Below are positions 53,729 to 62,494 of a stretch of DNA of 64,000 bases, piece after piece (the stretch's first letter is position 1; every line of letters starts with the position of its first letter). The position numbers and the translations under genes were made by a program. The notes beneath the pieces were generated by a model that searched no databases, was not told the origin of the DNA, and saw nothing but the letters and a program-made list of their open reading frames with translations. This stretch comes from Actinomyces sp. B33 (lineage in GTDB: Bacteria > Actinomycetota > Actinomycetes > Actinomycetales > Actinomycetaceae): assembly GCF_028437565.1 (NCBI RefSeq), contig NZ_JAMRYR010000003.1:248001-312000 (forward strand), read 5' to 3'.

Positions 53729-53734
53729 TAGGGT
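53729..53734 (+). promoter_or_regulatory. -10 hexamer TAGGGT of polA, likely leaderless
   Basis: TAGGGT ends 7 nt before the GTG start at 53742, in the 19-nt gap between the divergent thioesterase and polA genes. No ribosome site is present. Any -35 element must lie inside the thioesterase coding region. Confidence 0.45.
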
Positions 53735-53741
53735 GTCATGT

Positions 53742-56450
53742 GTGAGTGAGACCCTGCTGATCATCGACGGCCATTCGATGGCGTTCCGCGCCTTCTACGC
53801 CCTGCCCGCTGAGAACTTCACGACCTCGACGGGCCAGTGCACGAACGCGGTCTACGGATTCACGACGATGCTGATCCGCCTCCTGGAGACCGAGCGCCCG
53901 ACCCATGTGGCCGCCGCTTTCGACGTCTCGAGGCACTCGTTCCGAACAGACGAGTACCCCGAGTACAAGGGGACGCGCGACGCCACGCCCGAGGAGTTCA
54001 TCGGCCAGGTGGAGCTGATCCGCCAGGTCCTCGATGCCATGGGGATCGTGTCCTTGACGAAGGACGGTTACGAGGCCGACGACATCCTCGCCACCCTCGC
54101 GCACCGGGGCGCCCGGGCCGGTCAGCGAGTCCTCGTCGTCTCCGGGGACCGAGACTCGTTCCAGACCGTCACCGACTCCGTCACCGTCCTCTACCCGGGC
54201 ACCGGCCCCGGGGACCTGCGGCGGATGACGCCCGAGGCCGTCGAGGCCAAGTACGGGGTCGTCCCCTCCCGCTACCCGGAGGTCGCCGCCCTCGTCGGAG
54301 AGGCCAGCGACAACCTGCCGGGGGTCCCCGGCGTCGGCCCGAAGACCGCCGCCCAGTGGATCGCCGCATTCGACGGCCTCGACAACCTCCTGAGCAGGGC
54401 CGACGAGGTCCGCGGCAAACGGGGGGAGGCCCTGCGCGCCCATATCGACGACGTGCGCCGCAACCGCCGCCTCAACCGGCTCGTCACCGACCTCGACGTC
54501 GGCGTCGGGATCGACGACCTGCGCCGCCGCCCGACTGACGTCGCCGCCGTCGACGCCCTCTTCGACGCGCTCGAGTTCTCCTCGCTGCGCTCGCGCGTGC
54601 GCGGCGCCGCGCAAATCGGGTTGGAAGAGGACGAGGCCGGGGCCTCCGCAGGCCCGGCCGTCTCCTCGGACGAAGTCGATCTCGTCGTCGCGGACTCCGA
54701 CACCGACCTCGCCGCCTGGGCGTCCGACGGGTTCGAGGCCCTGTGGATCGACGGCGTGGGACGGGCTGGGCGCGCGAGGATCGACCTCCTCGCCCTGGGG
54801 GCCGCCGGGCGGGCCCTCGTCGTCGACCCCTCCCTCCTGACCCCCGAGCAGGAGTCGGCGCTCGCCGGCCTCCTGGCCGAGACCGCCGTGACCGTTCACG
54901 ACTCCAAGGGCTGCGCCCACGCGCTGGCCGCCCACGGGTGGGGGGCGCCGACGATCGGCTTCGACGTCCAGCTCGGCGCCTACCTCGCCCGGCCCGACCA
55001 GCGGTCGTACGAGATCGCCGACCTCGTGCGCCGCTACCTCGGCGAGGACCTCGATGCCCCGAGGACGGACGGCGACTCCGACGCCCTCTTCGACCTCGAC
55101 GCCCCCGAGACCGGGCCGACCCCGACTCAGCTCCGAGCCGGGCGGATCGCGACCCTCCTGATGCCCGTGCGCGCCGCCGTCGAGTCCGAGCTCGCCGCCT
55201 CCGAGGAGCTCGAACTCCTCCTCGCCGTCGAGCAGCCCGTCGCCCGGACCCTCGCGCGTATGGAGGGCATCGGCATCGCCGTCGACTCCGCCGTCCTCGA
55301 TGCCCTGTCCGACGAGCTCGGCGCCGATGTCGAGGCCGCGAGGGACGCCGCCTACGCGGCCCTCGGACACGAGGTCAACCTGTCGAGCCCCAAGCAGCTC
55401 CAGCACGTCCTCTTCGAGGAGCTCGGCCTGCCGACGACCAAGCGGACGAAGACGGGGTACACGACGAACGCCGAGGCCCTCGAGGGGCTGTGGATCGCGA
55501 CCTCGGCCCGCGGCGGCGCGGGCCACGAGTTCCTCGGGCACCTCCTGGCCCATCGCGACCGGATCAAGCTCAAGCAGATGGTCGAGACGCTGCGCGGCGC
55601 GGTCATGGACGACGGGCGGATCCGCACGACCTTCTCGCAGGTGGCCGCCGCGACCGGGCGGCTGGCCTCGTCCGACCCGAACCTGCAGAACATCCCGGCG
55701 CGCAGCCCCGACGGGATGAGGATCCGGGAGGCATTCGTCGCCGGACCCGGCTTCGAGGCGCTGATGAGCGTCGACTACTCCCAGATCGAGATGCGGATCA
55801 TGGCCCACCTGTCGCGCGACGCAGGGCTCATCGAGGCCTTCGACACGGGGGAGGACCTCCACCGGACGATGGCCGCGATGGTGTTCGACACGCCGCTCGA
55901 CGCGGTGACCGGCGAGCAGCGATCCCGGATCAAGGCGACCTCCTACGGCCTGGCCTACGGCCTGAGCGCCTTCGGCCTCTCGCGCCAGCTGTCGATCCCG
56001 GTGCCCGAGGCGTCGGCCCTGCGGGACCGCTACTTCGAGCGCTTCGGCGGTGTGCGCGACTACCTCGAATCCCTCGTCGAGGGTGCGCGCCGGGACGGCT
56101 ACACGCAGACGATGCTCGGCAGGCGCCGCTACCTGCCGGATCTGCGCTCGGACAACCGCCAACGCCGGGAGATGGCCGAGCGCGCCGCCCTCAACGCGCC
56201 GATCCAGGGGTCGGCGGCCGACATCATCAAGATCGCGATGGTCGACGTCGTCGAGGCGCTCGACGCGGCGGGACTGTCCTCCCGGGTCCTCGTCCAGATC
56301 CACGACGAGCTCCTCGTCGAGGTCGCGCCGGGGGAGCGGGAGGAGGTCGAGCGGATCGTCCGGGCGAAGATGGCCTCGCCGATCCCCCTCGACGTCCCCC
56401 TCGACGTGGCCGTGGGCGTGGGGCGCTCGTGGAAGGACGCCGCCCACTGA
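53742..56450 (+). CDS. polA: DNA polymerase I
   Basis: 902 residues in three parts. The 5' nuclease (about 1-300) has LIIDGHSMAFRAFYALP, the acidic GYEADDILAT and VSGDRD. The middle domain (about 305-480) has the exonuclease fold, but where E. coli has the metal-binding D-x-E it reads LWIDGVGRAG, so proofreading is probably lost, as in mycobacterial PolA. The polymerase has SVDYSQIEMRIMAHLS (motif A, about residue 676), the O-helix RSRIKATSYGLAYGLSAFG (about 727) and QIHDELLVE (motif C, about 852). It fills gaps and removes primers. The GTG at 53742 seems leaderless. Confidence 0.96.
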   Translation: MSETLLIIDGHSMAFRAFYALPAENFTTSTGQCTNAVYGFTTMLIRLLETERPTHVAAAFDVSRHSFRTDEYPEYKGTRDATPEEFIGQVELIRQVLDAMGIVSLTKDGYEADDILATLAHRGARAGQRVLVVSGDRDSFQTVTDSVTVLYPGTGPGDLRRMTPEAVEAKYGVVPSRYPEVAALVGEASDNLPGVPGVGPKTAAQWIAAFDGLDNLLSRADEVRGKRGEALRAHIDDVRRNRRLNRLVTDLDVGVGIDDLRRRPTDVAAVDALFDALEFSSLRSRVRGAAQIGLEEDEAGASAGPAVSSDEVDLVVADSDTDLAAWASDGFEALWIDGVGRAGRARIDLLALGAAGRALVVDPSLLTPEQESALAGLLAETAVTVHDSKGCAHALAAHGWGAPTIGFDVQLGAYLARPDQRSYEIADLVRRYLGEDLDAPRTDGDSDALFDLDAPETGPTPTQLRAGRIATLLMPVRAAVESELAASEELELLLAVEQPVARTLARMEGIGIAVDSAVLDALSDELGADVEAARDAAYAALGHEVNLSSPKQLQHVLFEELGLPTTKRTKTGYTTNAEALEGLWIATSARGGAGHEFLGHLLAHRDRIKLKQMVETLRGAVMDDGRIRTTFSQVAAATGRLASSDPNLQNIPARSPDGMRIREAFVAGPGFEALMSVDYSQIEMRIMAHLSRDAGLIEAFDTGEDLHRTMAAMVFDTPLDAVTGEQRSRIKATSYGLAYGLSAFGLSRQLSIPVPEASALRDRYFERFGGVRDYLESLVEGARRDGYTQTMLGRRRYLPDLRSDNRQRREMAERAALNAPIQGSAADIIKIAMVDVVEALDAAGLSSRVLVQIHDELLVEVAPGEREEVERIVRAKMASPIPLDVPLDVAVGVGRSWKDAAH

Positions 56451-56506
56451 GAACGGGCCCCGGGATCGCGGGCCGTCCGTCGTCGGACGGCTCCCGGGAA
56501 CCGGGG

Positions 56507-56535
56507 TTCAAGGAGGGGGCGAAGACTGGTAGGCT
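56507..56535 (+). promoter_or_regulatory. rpsA promoter (TTCAAG-N17-TAGGCT)
   Basis: A -35-like TTCAAG (56507-56512) and a -10 TAGGCT (56530-56535) are separated by 17 nt. Transcription from here would give a leader of about 90 nt before the rpsA ATG. A hairpin GCCGTCCG/CGGACGGC (56472-56491) just upstream could terminate polA. Confidence 0.5.
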
Positions 56536-56633
56536 ATTCCGCGGTGAAGTGGATCCGGCGCGCCCACGGGAGCGCCCCGCCTCGCCGAGCACTGTCCACC
56601 TACTATCCAGTCCGTTTCGGAGAACACACCTAC

Positions 56634-58073
56634 ATGACCACCAACACGCCGCAGGTCGCGGTCAACGACATCGGGACCGAAGAAGACCTGCTCGCCGCCA
56701 TCGACGCCACCATCAAGTACTTCAACGATGGCGACATCGTCGAGGGCACCGTCGTCAAGGTCGACCACGATGAGGTCCTCCTCGACATCGGCTACAAGAC
56801 CGAGGGCGTCATCCTCTCGCGCGAGCTCTCGATCAAGCACGACGTCAACCCCGACGACGTCGTCGCCGTCGGCGACAAGATCGAGGCCCTCGTCCTGCAG
56901 AAGGAGGACAAGGAAGGCCGTCTCCTCCTGAGCAAGAAGCGCGCCCAGTACGAGCGCGCCTGGGGCCAGATCGAGAAGGTCAAGGAGGAAGAGGGCGTCG
57001 TCACCGGCACCGTCATCGAGGTCGTCAAGGGCGGCCTGATTATCGACATCGGCCTACGCGGCTTCCTGCCGGCGTCCCTCGTCGAGATGCGCCGCGTCCG
57101 CGACCTCCAGCCCTACATCGGTCGCGAGCTCGAGGCCAAGATCATCGAGCTCGACAAGAACCGCAACAACGTGGTCCTCTCCCGGCGCGCCTGGCTCGAG
57201 CAGACCCAGTCCGAGGTCCGCACGAACTTCCTGCACACCCTGCAGAAGGGCCAGGTCCGCACCGGCAACGTGTCCTCCATCGTCAACTTCGGCGCCTTCG
57301 TCGACCTGGGCGGTGTGGACGGCCTCGTGCACGTCTCCGAACTGTCCTGGAAGCATATCGACCACCCGTCCGAGGTCGTCGAGGTCGGCCAGGAGGTCAC
57401 CGTCGAGGTCCTCGACGTCGACATGGATCGCGAGCGCGTGTCCCTGTCGCTCAAGGCCACCCAGGAAGACCCGTGGCAGGCCTTCGCGCGGACGCACGCC
57501 ATCGGCCAGGTCGTCCCCGGCAAGGTCACCAAGCTCGTCCCCTTCGGCGCGTTCGTCCGCGTCGAGGACGGCATCGAGGGCCTCGTCCACATCTCCGAGC
57601 TGGCCCAGCGCCACGTCGAGCTGCCCGAGCAGGTCGTCAAGGTCGGCGACGACGCGTTCGTCAAGGTCATCGACATCGACCTGGAGCGCCGCCGCATCTC
57701 CCTGTCGCTCAAGCAGGCGAACGAGGGCGTCGACCCGACGTCGGAGGAGTTCGACCCGTCGCTGTACGGCATGGCCACCGAGTACGACGAGGACGGCAAC
57801 TACAAGTACCCCGAGGGCTTCGATCCGCAGACCCAGGAGTGGATGGAGGGCTTCGAGGCCCAGCGTGAGGCCTGGGAGGCGCAGTACGCCGAGGCCCAGG
57901 CCCGGTGGGAGGCCCACAAGGCCCAGGTCGCCAAGGCCCAGGAGGAGGACGCCGAGTCCGTTCCGTCGGTCGAGGAGCAGGCCTCCTACTCGACGCCGGT
58001 CGACTCCGAGGGCACCCTCGCCTCCGATGAGGCGCTGGCCGCTCTGCGCGAGAAGCTGACGAACAACAACTGA
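56634..58073 (+). CDS. rpsA: 30S ribosomal protein S1
   Basis: 479 residues with four S1 (OB) domains, the number usual in actinobacteria (E. coli has six). The domains start at about residues 33 (GDIVEGTVVKVDHDEVLLDIGYK, in part), 121 (GVVTGTVIEVVKGGLIIDIG), 206 (GQVRTGNVSSIVNFGAFVDLG) and 292 (GQVVPGKVTKLVPFGAFVRVE). The first two are more divergent, the last two are canonical. An acidic Glu/Ala-rich tail from about residue 385 ends LREKLTNNN. The ATG at 56634 has GGAGAAC upstream. S1 guides mRNA to the 30S subunit, mainly where leaders are structured. Confidence 0.97.
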   Translation: MTTNTPQVAVNDIGTEEDLLAAIDATIKYFNDGDIVEGTVVKVDHDEVLLDIGYKTEGVILSRELSIKHDVNPDDVVAVGDKIEALVLQKEDKEGRLLLSKKRAQYERAWGQIEKVKEEEGVVTGTVIEVVKGGLIIDIGLRGFLPASLVEMRRVRDLQPYIGRELEAKIIELDKNRNNVVLSRRAWLEQTQSEVRTNFLHTLQKGQVRTGNVSSIVNFGAFVDLGGVDGLVHVSELSWKHIDHPSEVVEVGQEVTVEVLDVDMDRERVSLSLKATQEDPWQAFARTHAIGQVVPGKVTKLVPFGAFVRVEDGIEGLVHISELAQRHVELPEQVVKVGDDAFVKVIDIDLERRRISLSLKQANEGVDPTSEEFDPSLYGMATEYDEDGNYKYPEGFDPQTQEWMEGFEAQREAWEAQYAEAQARWEAHKAQVAKAQEEDAESVPSVEEQASYSTPVDSEGTLASDEALAALREKLTNNN

Positions 58074-58112
58074 GCCGGTTCGCCGGGAGCACCCGGAGGA
58101 CCGTTCATCGGG

Positions 58113-58143
58113 CGGGGCCCGCAGGAGTCTCCTGCGGGCCCCG
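58113..58143 (+). terminator. Hairpin terminator after rpsA
   Basis: CGGGGCCCGCAGGA pairs with TCCTGCGGGCCCCG in a perfect 14-bp stem with a 3-nt loop, 40 nt after the rpsA stop. Confidence 0.85.
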
Positions 58144-58522
58144 TTCGTGTCGTCGGCGGAGTGCTCGCGCGCCCCGGAACGCGGAGGCGCGGGCGCGTCG
58201 GCACTTGGTGTTCATCGAGGGGGAACTGCCCGCGCGCGGGTCCGCCCGTACACGCGCGAGGCCCCTGGGCGACGACCCGGGTGCCGCCGATGCCTCCGGT
58301 CCATCGGTGCGCGCGGGGGCGTCAAGGTCTACGGTGGCGGCGTCGATGAGCCTTCGGGTCCGTCCGTGCGCGCGGGGGTTCGCCTGCGATGGGGACGGAC
58401 GGGCTCTCAGCGACGGCGCCCTCGTTCGGCCGGGGACGCCCCATCCTGGATGGGAGAACGCGCGGAACAACGTTGAGCCGATCCGCGGCGTCGACGGCGG
58501 GGGAGAGGGCGTGTGCCTGGTC
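58144..58522. other. Gene-free region between convergent rpsA and brnQ with degenerate triplicated motif
   Basis: About 380 nt with no supported gene; the open frames present are GC-rich shadows with biased Arg/Ala/Gly content. It contains three related blocks of the form GGTCC-N2-C-N-GT-N-C-N-CGCG at about 58239-58262, 58298-58320 and 58358-58380, about 60 nt apart. Copies two and three share GTGCGCGCGGGGG. No promoter, terminator or RNA gene is recognised in the rest. Confidence 0.5.
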
Positions 58523-59869
58523 TTAGCGCCGCCTGCGCCCGACGGTCAGGTCGATGAGCAGGCCGACGGCCGCGGCCACGAGGGTGGGCGCGATCCACCC
58601 GAGGCCGAATCGCTGCCCGGGCGACCAGGAGAGGAGCGCCGTGAAAATGTCCGTCCCCCATCCCAGGCCGTAGACCGTGTCGCACGCCGACCAGATCGCC
58701 GCGGTCCACGCGCTCAAGCGGAAGGTCCACGTGCACGGTGAGGTCAGGCGCAGGGGGTGGCCGATGAGAGTCGTGAAGATGATGGTGATCGCGATGGGGT
58801 AGAGGAACCCGATGATCGGGCCGGCGACCGCCAGGACCTGGCTGAGCCCGGCCGAGGCCAGGGCGAAGGAGATCGCCGCGAACGCCACGAGCCACGTCCG
58901 GTAGGCGATCGAGGGGAGGAGCCGCTGGAAGAACTCGCTCGTCGCCGCGAGGAGCCCCACGGCGGTCGTCATGCAGGCCGTCAGGACGATGAGTCCGAAG
59001 GCCCCCTGCCCGATCCTGCCCATCGTCAGGTGCGAGGCGTCGGCCAGGAGCAGCGCCCCGTCCTCGTACCCCTGCCCTTCGGGGATCAGCCGGCCGACGA
59101 GGCCCAGCCCGATGTAGACGACCGCGAGGAGGGCGCCCGCGATCGTGGCGGCGGCGGCCGTCCGGCGGACGGTCTTCGCGCCGACGACGCCTCCGGCACG
59201 CCCCAGCGAGGTGACGACGATGATGCCGAAGGCCAGGCCCGCGATCGAGTCCATCGTCATGTACCCGGCGAGGAGCCCGCCCGTCAGGGGATGGTCCTCG
59301 TAGGGGCCGACGGGCGCTCCCGGAGCGCCGTCGAGGGTCGTCAGGGACAGGGCGACGAGGAGTGCCAGGAGGCCCAGGAGGATCGGGGTGAGGATCTTGC
59401 CGAGCTTGTTGATGATGTCGCTGGGGTTCCACGCCAGGTACAGGGCCAGGCCGAAGAACGCGGCGTTGAAGAGGATCGAGGCGGTCGTCGAGTCCCAGCC
59501 GGTCAGCGGGACGACGGCCGTGGAGAAGCTCACCGCGCCGGTGCGCGGCAGGGCGTAGAACGCGCCGATCGACAGGTACGCCAGGCAGGAGAAGACGACG
59601 CCGAACACCCGGCCCGGGCGGCTGGCCAGGTCGCGCAGATCGGTGCCCGACAGGGCGACCGCGATGATGGCGACGACGGGCAGGACGACGGCCCCGATGA
59701 GGAAGCCGATGATGGCCGGGGTGAAGCTGGTCCCCGCCTGGGCGCCCATGATCGGCGGGAAGATCAGGTTGCCCGCCCCGAAGAACATGGAGAAGAGGGT
59801 GAGCGAGGTCGCGATGAGCAGGCCCGTCGAGGAGGGGCGGCCGGTGGAGGGGACGTGGGACGGGTTCAC
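58523..59869 (-). CDS. brnQ: Branched-chain amino acid transporter BrnQ (LIVCS family)
   Basis: 448 residues with about 12 membrane helices. The start SLTLFSMFFGAGNLIFPPIMGAQAG (in part; FSMFFGAGNLIFPP at about residues 26-39) is the hallmark of BrnQ sodium- or proton-coupled carriers for Leu, Ile and Val. AYLSIGAFYALPRTGAVSF and TACMTTAVGLLAA are further family segments. It starts at a GTG (59869) and has no clear ribosome site. It is divergent from coaE and convergent with rpsA. No regulator is adjacent. Confidence 0.92.
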   Translation of the reverse strand: MNPSHVPSTGRPSSTGLLIATSLTLFSMFFGAGNLIFPPIMGAQAGTSFTPAIIGFLIGAVVLPVVAIIAVALSGTDLRDLASRPGRVFGVVFSCLAYLSIGAFYALPRTGAVSFSTAVVPLTGWDSTTASILFNAAFFGLALYLAWNPSDIINKLGKILTPILLGLLALLVALSLTTLDGAPGAPVGPYEDHPLTGGLLAGYMTMDSIAGLAFGIIVVTSLGRAGGVVGAKTVRRTAAAATIAGALLAVVYIGLGLVGRLIPEGQGYEDGALLLADASHLTMGRIGQGAFGLIVLTACMTTAVGLLAATSEFFQRLLPSIAYRTWLVAFAAISFALASAGLSQVLAVAGPIIGFLYPIAITIIFTTLIGHPLRLTSPCTWTFRLSAWTAAIWSACDTVYGLGWGTDIFTALLSWSPGQRFGLGWIAPTLVAAAVGLLIDLTVGRRRR

Positions 59870-59969
59870 GTGGCGTCGATTCGTTCGTCGGAGGGTGGTA
59901 ACGGTGGATCATCCCATGTCGGATCCATCGATTCCAAACGCCGGGCGGATGACTGCCCCGTGGATCGTC

Positions 59970-59975
59970 TAGTGT
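59970..59975 (+). promoter_or_regulatory. -10-like TAGTGT of coaE, likely leaderless
   Basis: TAGTGT ends 6 nt before the GTG at 59982 and no ribosome site precedes that codon. Confidence 0.4.
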
Positions 59976-59981
59976 CGCATC

Positions 59982-60647
59982 GTGGACAGGATGATGATCG
60001 AGGGCGGCGCGCGGGCGCGGCTCCTCCAACGGATCCGTCGACGCCCCGATGGGCGGGGCCCGCGGCTCGTCGTCGCCGTCACGGGCGGCATCGGCTCGGG
60101 CAAGTCGACCGTGACCCGGGGCCTCGCGCGCGCGGGGGCCGTGGTCGCCGACGCCGACGCCATCGCCCGCGAGGTCGTCGAGCCGGGGACCGAGGGTCTG
60201 GCGGCCGTCGTCGAGCGCTTCGGGGACTCGGTCCTCGATGCTCGCGGAGGACTCGACCGAGGGCGCCTCGCGGACCTCGTCTTCTCCGAGGCCGGGGCCC
60301 GAGCCGACCTCGACGCGATCCTCCATCCGCTCATCGCCGAACGGGCCTGGACGATCCTCGACGCGGCCCCGGAGGGCTCCCTCGCGGTCTACGACATCCC
60401 CCTCCTCGTCGAGACGGACTCCGCCGCCCTGTTCGACGCGGTGATCGTCGTCGACGCCCCCGACGACGCGCGGATCGAGAGGCTCGCCGCCCGGGGCGTC
60501 GATCGCGCCGACGCCCGGCGTCGGATCGGCGCTCAGGCGGACCGGGACCAGCGGCTCGCGATCGCCTCGATATGGATCGACAACGAGGGCAGCATCGCCG
60601 ACCTCGACGCCCTCACGGGGAGGATCATCGCCTCCTGGCTCGTGTGA
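59982..60647 (+). CDS. coaE: Dephospho-CoA kinase CoaE
   Basis: 221 residues. The P-loop is VTGGIGSGKSTVTRGLA (about residues 33-49), the substrate Asp is in VADADAIAREVVEPG, and the lid has RLAARGVDRADARRRIGAQAD. HPLIAERAW and YDIPLLVET are conserved CoaE segments. It adds the 3'-phosphate in the last step of CoA synthesis. GTG at 59982 is taken as start; ATGs at 59991 and 59994 are alternatives. There are about 30 residues before the P-loop, more than usual. The fused C-terminal GrpB-like domain of mycobacterial CoaE is absent. Confidence 0.94.
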   Translation: MDRMMIEGGARARLLQRIRRRPDGRGPRLVVAVTGGIGSGKSTVTRGLARAGAVVADADAIAREVVEPGTEGLAAVVERFGDSVLDARGGLDRGRLADLVFSEAGARADLDAILHPLIAERAWTILDAAPEGSLAVYDIPLLVETDSAALFDAVIVVDAPDDARIERLAARGVDRADARRRIGAQADRDQRLAIASIWIDNEGSIADLDALTGRIIASWLV

Positions 60648-60831
60648 GCACGGGGAGCGCGCGCGTCCCCGCAGTCGGCCCGCGAGCGGAGTCGCCGTCC
60701 CCGTGGCCGCGGGCTCGTTCCGGGCGGTCTTCGGGGACGCCGGGCGGCGAGCGATCGAGTCGACCGGGGAGCTCCGCGAGTATCCGGGACGGGCCGAGGC
60801 GGATTCTGCGCGGGGCACCCGTCGATGAGGC

Positions 60832-62232
60832 TTACCCCTGGCTCTTCGGATTGATCGCGAGTCCCTGGACGGACATGTCGTATTCCCTGAGGACTCCGGC
60901 GTCTTCGATCGTGAGGACCTCGTCGCGGGCGCCCGTGGCGAATGAATAGCGCGACAGAGCGAAGGCGGGGCCTTCTTCACCGTCCCCCTGGTTGAGGATG
61001 TACGCGTAGTCGTCGGTCATGGCGAAGACATCGATATGCCCTTCCCCGTCCGTGCGATCGACGACGAGATCGCATTCGGTGACGCCGGTGGCCAGTTCGG
61101 TCGAGCAGATCGAACGGGTCTGGCGGGTGATGAACACGTACCGACCGTTGACGAATCTCCCCATTGGCACGGTGAAGTCGTCCTCCGTCAGGTCGAGGAA
61201 GCCCCCCTCGGGGGTGACCAGATCGATCACTGTCGCGGTTCCGTCGGTCGTGTTCCACGCCTGCAGGGCAGCGTGGCCCGCTTTCGCATCGAGTCCGGAG
61301 TCCTTGTCGACGTGCGCATGGTCCCTGAGGAAGATCGGGCGGTAGATCACGCCCTCGGCGCAGGGCATGTCCTGGTTGCCCCCCGTCACTCTTTCGTCTT
61401 CGCGAGCAAGGCCGACGATGCTCGGGTAGTGACTCGTCGTCTCGGGGTAGACGCGGACGAGCACCTCCTGCGCGGGCATCGTCGCTCGATTCGGCAGTGC
61501 GGTTCCCCTGTCCCGGGCGAAGCTCGTGACGTCGTCGAGGATTCCGGGAGTCAGGCGCGTGCTCGTGATGGCGTAGGCGCTCTCCTCGCACATCCCCATG
61601 TCCATGTACTGGCCGTGGACGTCGATCTCCCGGACGCCGTCGGCGTTGCCCAGGGTGAGGCGCTGGAGGATCTCCCCGTCGACGAAGCCGTAGCTCGAGA
61701 AGGAGAGGAAGCCGTTGACGTCGGGCAGGGGCCAGCGCATCAACTCGTGGGCGACGGGGTTGGGGCGGGGCAGGCGGGTCAGGCCGTCGTCGGTGACGAG
61801 CATCTCCTCATCCGTCGCCGAGAAGAACAGGCCGTCCTCGGTCCACACGGGCGTGGCGCCGACGTTGGGGCCGACTTCCATCGCGATCCCCGTCCCGTCC
61901 TCGCGCACGGCCGCGATGTACCCGCGGTTCTTATAGCCGGCGTTGTAGGGCGGAGAGCTCACCTGGAATGCGGCGACTGCGCCCGCGGTGGTGAATTCCT
62001 CCGTGCTGACGACCCGGATGGAGGACGGGTGCGGAGCGATCATGGCGCATGCGGCTGCGAGAGGGGCGGTTAGCAGGGCCGCGGCGAGGCCTGCGAGTCG
62101 CCGGCTCTTCCCGCGCGGGGATCGTGAAGGCTGCGGTATGGTCGTCCCCTCCCGGCCGGGTGGTCGCCCTATACGGCGCGCACGTGAGTGTTCCTTCGCT
62201 GATGAACGGCCACCGCTTGTGATGAAGGTCAT
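60832..62232 (-). CDS. Predicted lipoprotein of unknown function (start uncertain; AUA at 62139 possible)
   Basis: From an ATG at 62232 the protein has 466 residues, but the first ~31 look non-native. A lipoprotein signal follows: basic PRGKSRR, hydrophobic LAGLAAALLTAPL and lipobox LAAAC. If it began at the ATA at 62139 (435 residues) the signal peptide would have a normal length, and a GGGAGGGG ribosome site lies exactly 6 nt upstream. No other ATG, GTG or TTG is in frame between. The mature part has repeated aromatic/beta segments (PVWTEDGLFFSATDEEM, GRYVFITRQTR, DYAYILNQGDGEEG), suggesting a beta-propeller-like extracellular domain. I do not recognise the family. Confidence 0.7.
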   Translation of the reverse strand: MTFITSGGRSSAKEHSRARRIGRPPGREGTTIPQPSRSPRGKSRRLAGLAAALLTAPLAAACAMIAPHPSSIRVVSTEEFTTAGAVAAFQVSSPPYNAGYKNRGYIAAVREDGTGIAMEVGPNVGATPVWTEDGLFFSATDEEMLVTDDGLTRLPRPNPVAHELMRWPLPDVNGFLSFSSYGFVDGEILQRLTLGNADGVREIDVHGQYMDMGMCEESAYAITSTRLTPGILDDVTSFARDRGTALPNRATMPAQEVLVRVYPETTSHYPSIVGLAREDERVTGGNQDMPCAEGVIYRPIFLRDHAHVDKDSGLDAKAGHAALQAWNTTDGTATVIDLVTPEGGFLDLTEDDFTVPMGRFVNGRYVFITRQTRSICSTELATGVTECDLVVDRTDGEGHIDVFAMTDDYAYILNQGDGEEGPAFALSRYSFATGARDEVLTIEDAGVLREYDMSVQGLAINPKSQG

Positions 62233-62494
62233 GATACCTGTGCGGGGGAGGCGGATCCACGGGGCTCTGGCCAATGCGGAGGAAACGTCTGCGGAAGGAG
62301 GAGCCGCGCGCTCCTCGTACGGGCAGCAGCCCATCCCCGAGGCGGCTCGGGAGACTGGGCTCAGGCGGGAGCGCAGGCGATGGGAGGGCCGTTCGCCGGG
62401 TGCCTCGGCGGTCCTGTCGGGGGCGAGGGGCTCGGGAGGATCGGGGGAGAGGGCCTGAGACGCAGACGCCCGCGGGGGCGGCTACCGTAGGAGG
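62233..62494. other. Intergenic region between divergent lipoprotein and uvrB genes
   Basis: About 260 nt without a supported gene. A short hairpin GAGGAGC/GCTCCTC lies at 62298-62316. TACCGT at 62483-62488 is a -10-like box ending 6 nt before the uvrB GTG. Nothing else is recognised. Confidence 0.5.

Noticed and set aside
58105-58470. Open frames on both strands in the rpsA-brnQ gap as genes
   Set aside because: They are Arg/Ala/Gly-rich, run through the rpsA terminator, have no ribosome site and no recognisable domain.
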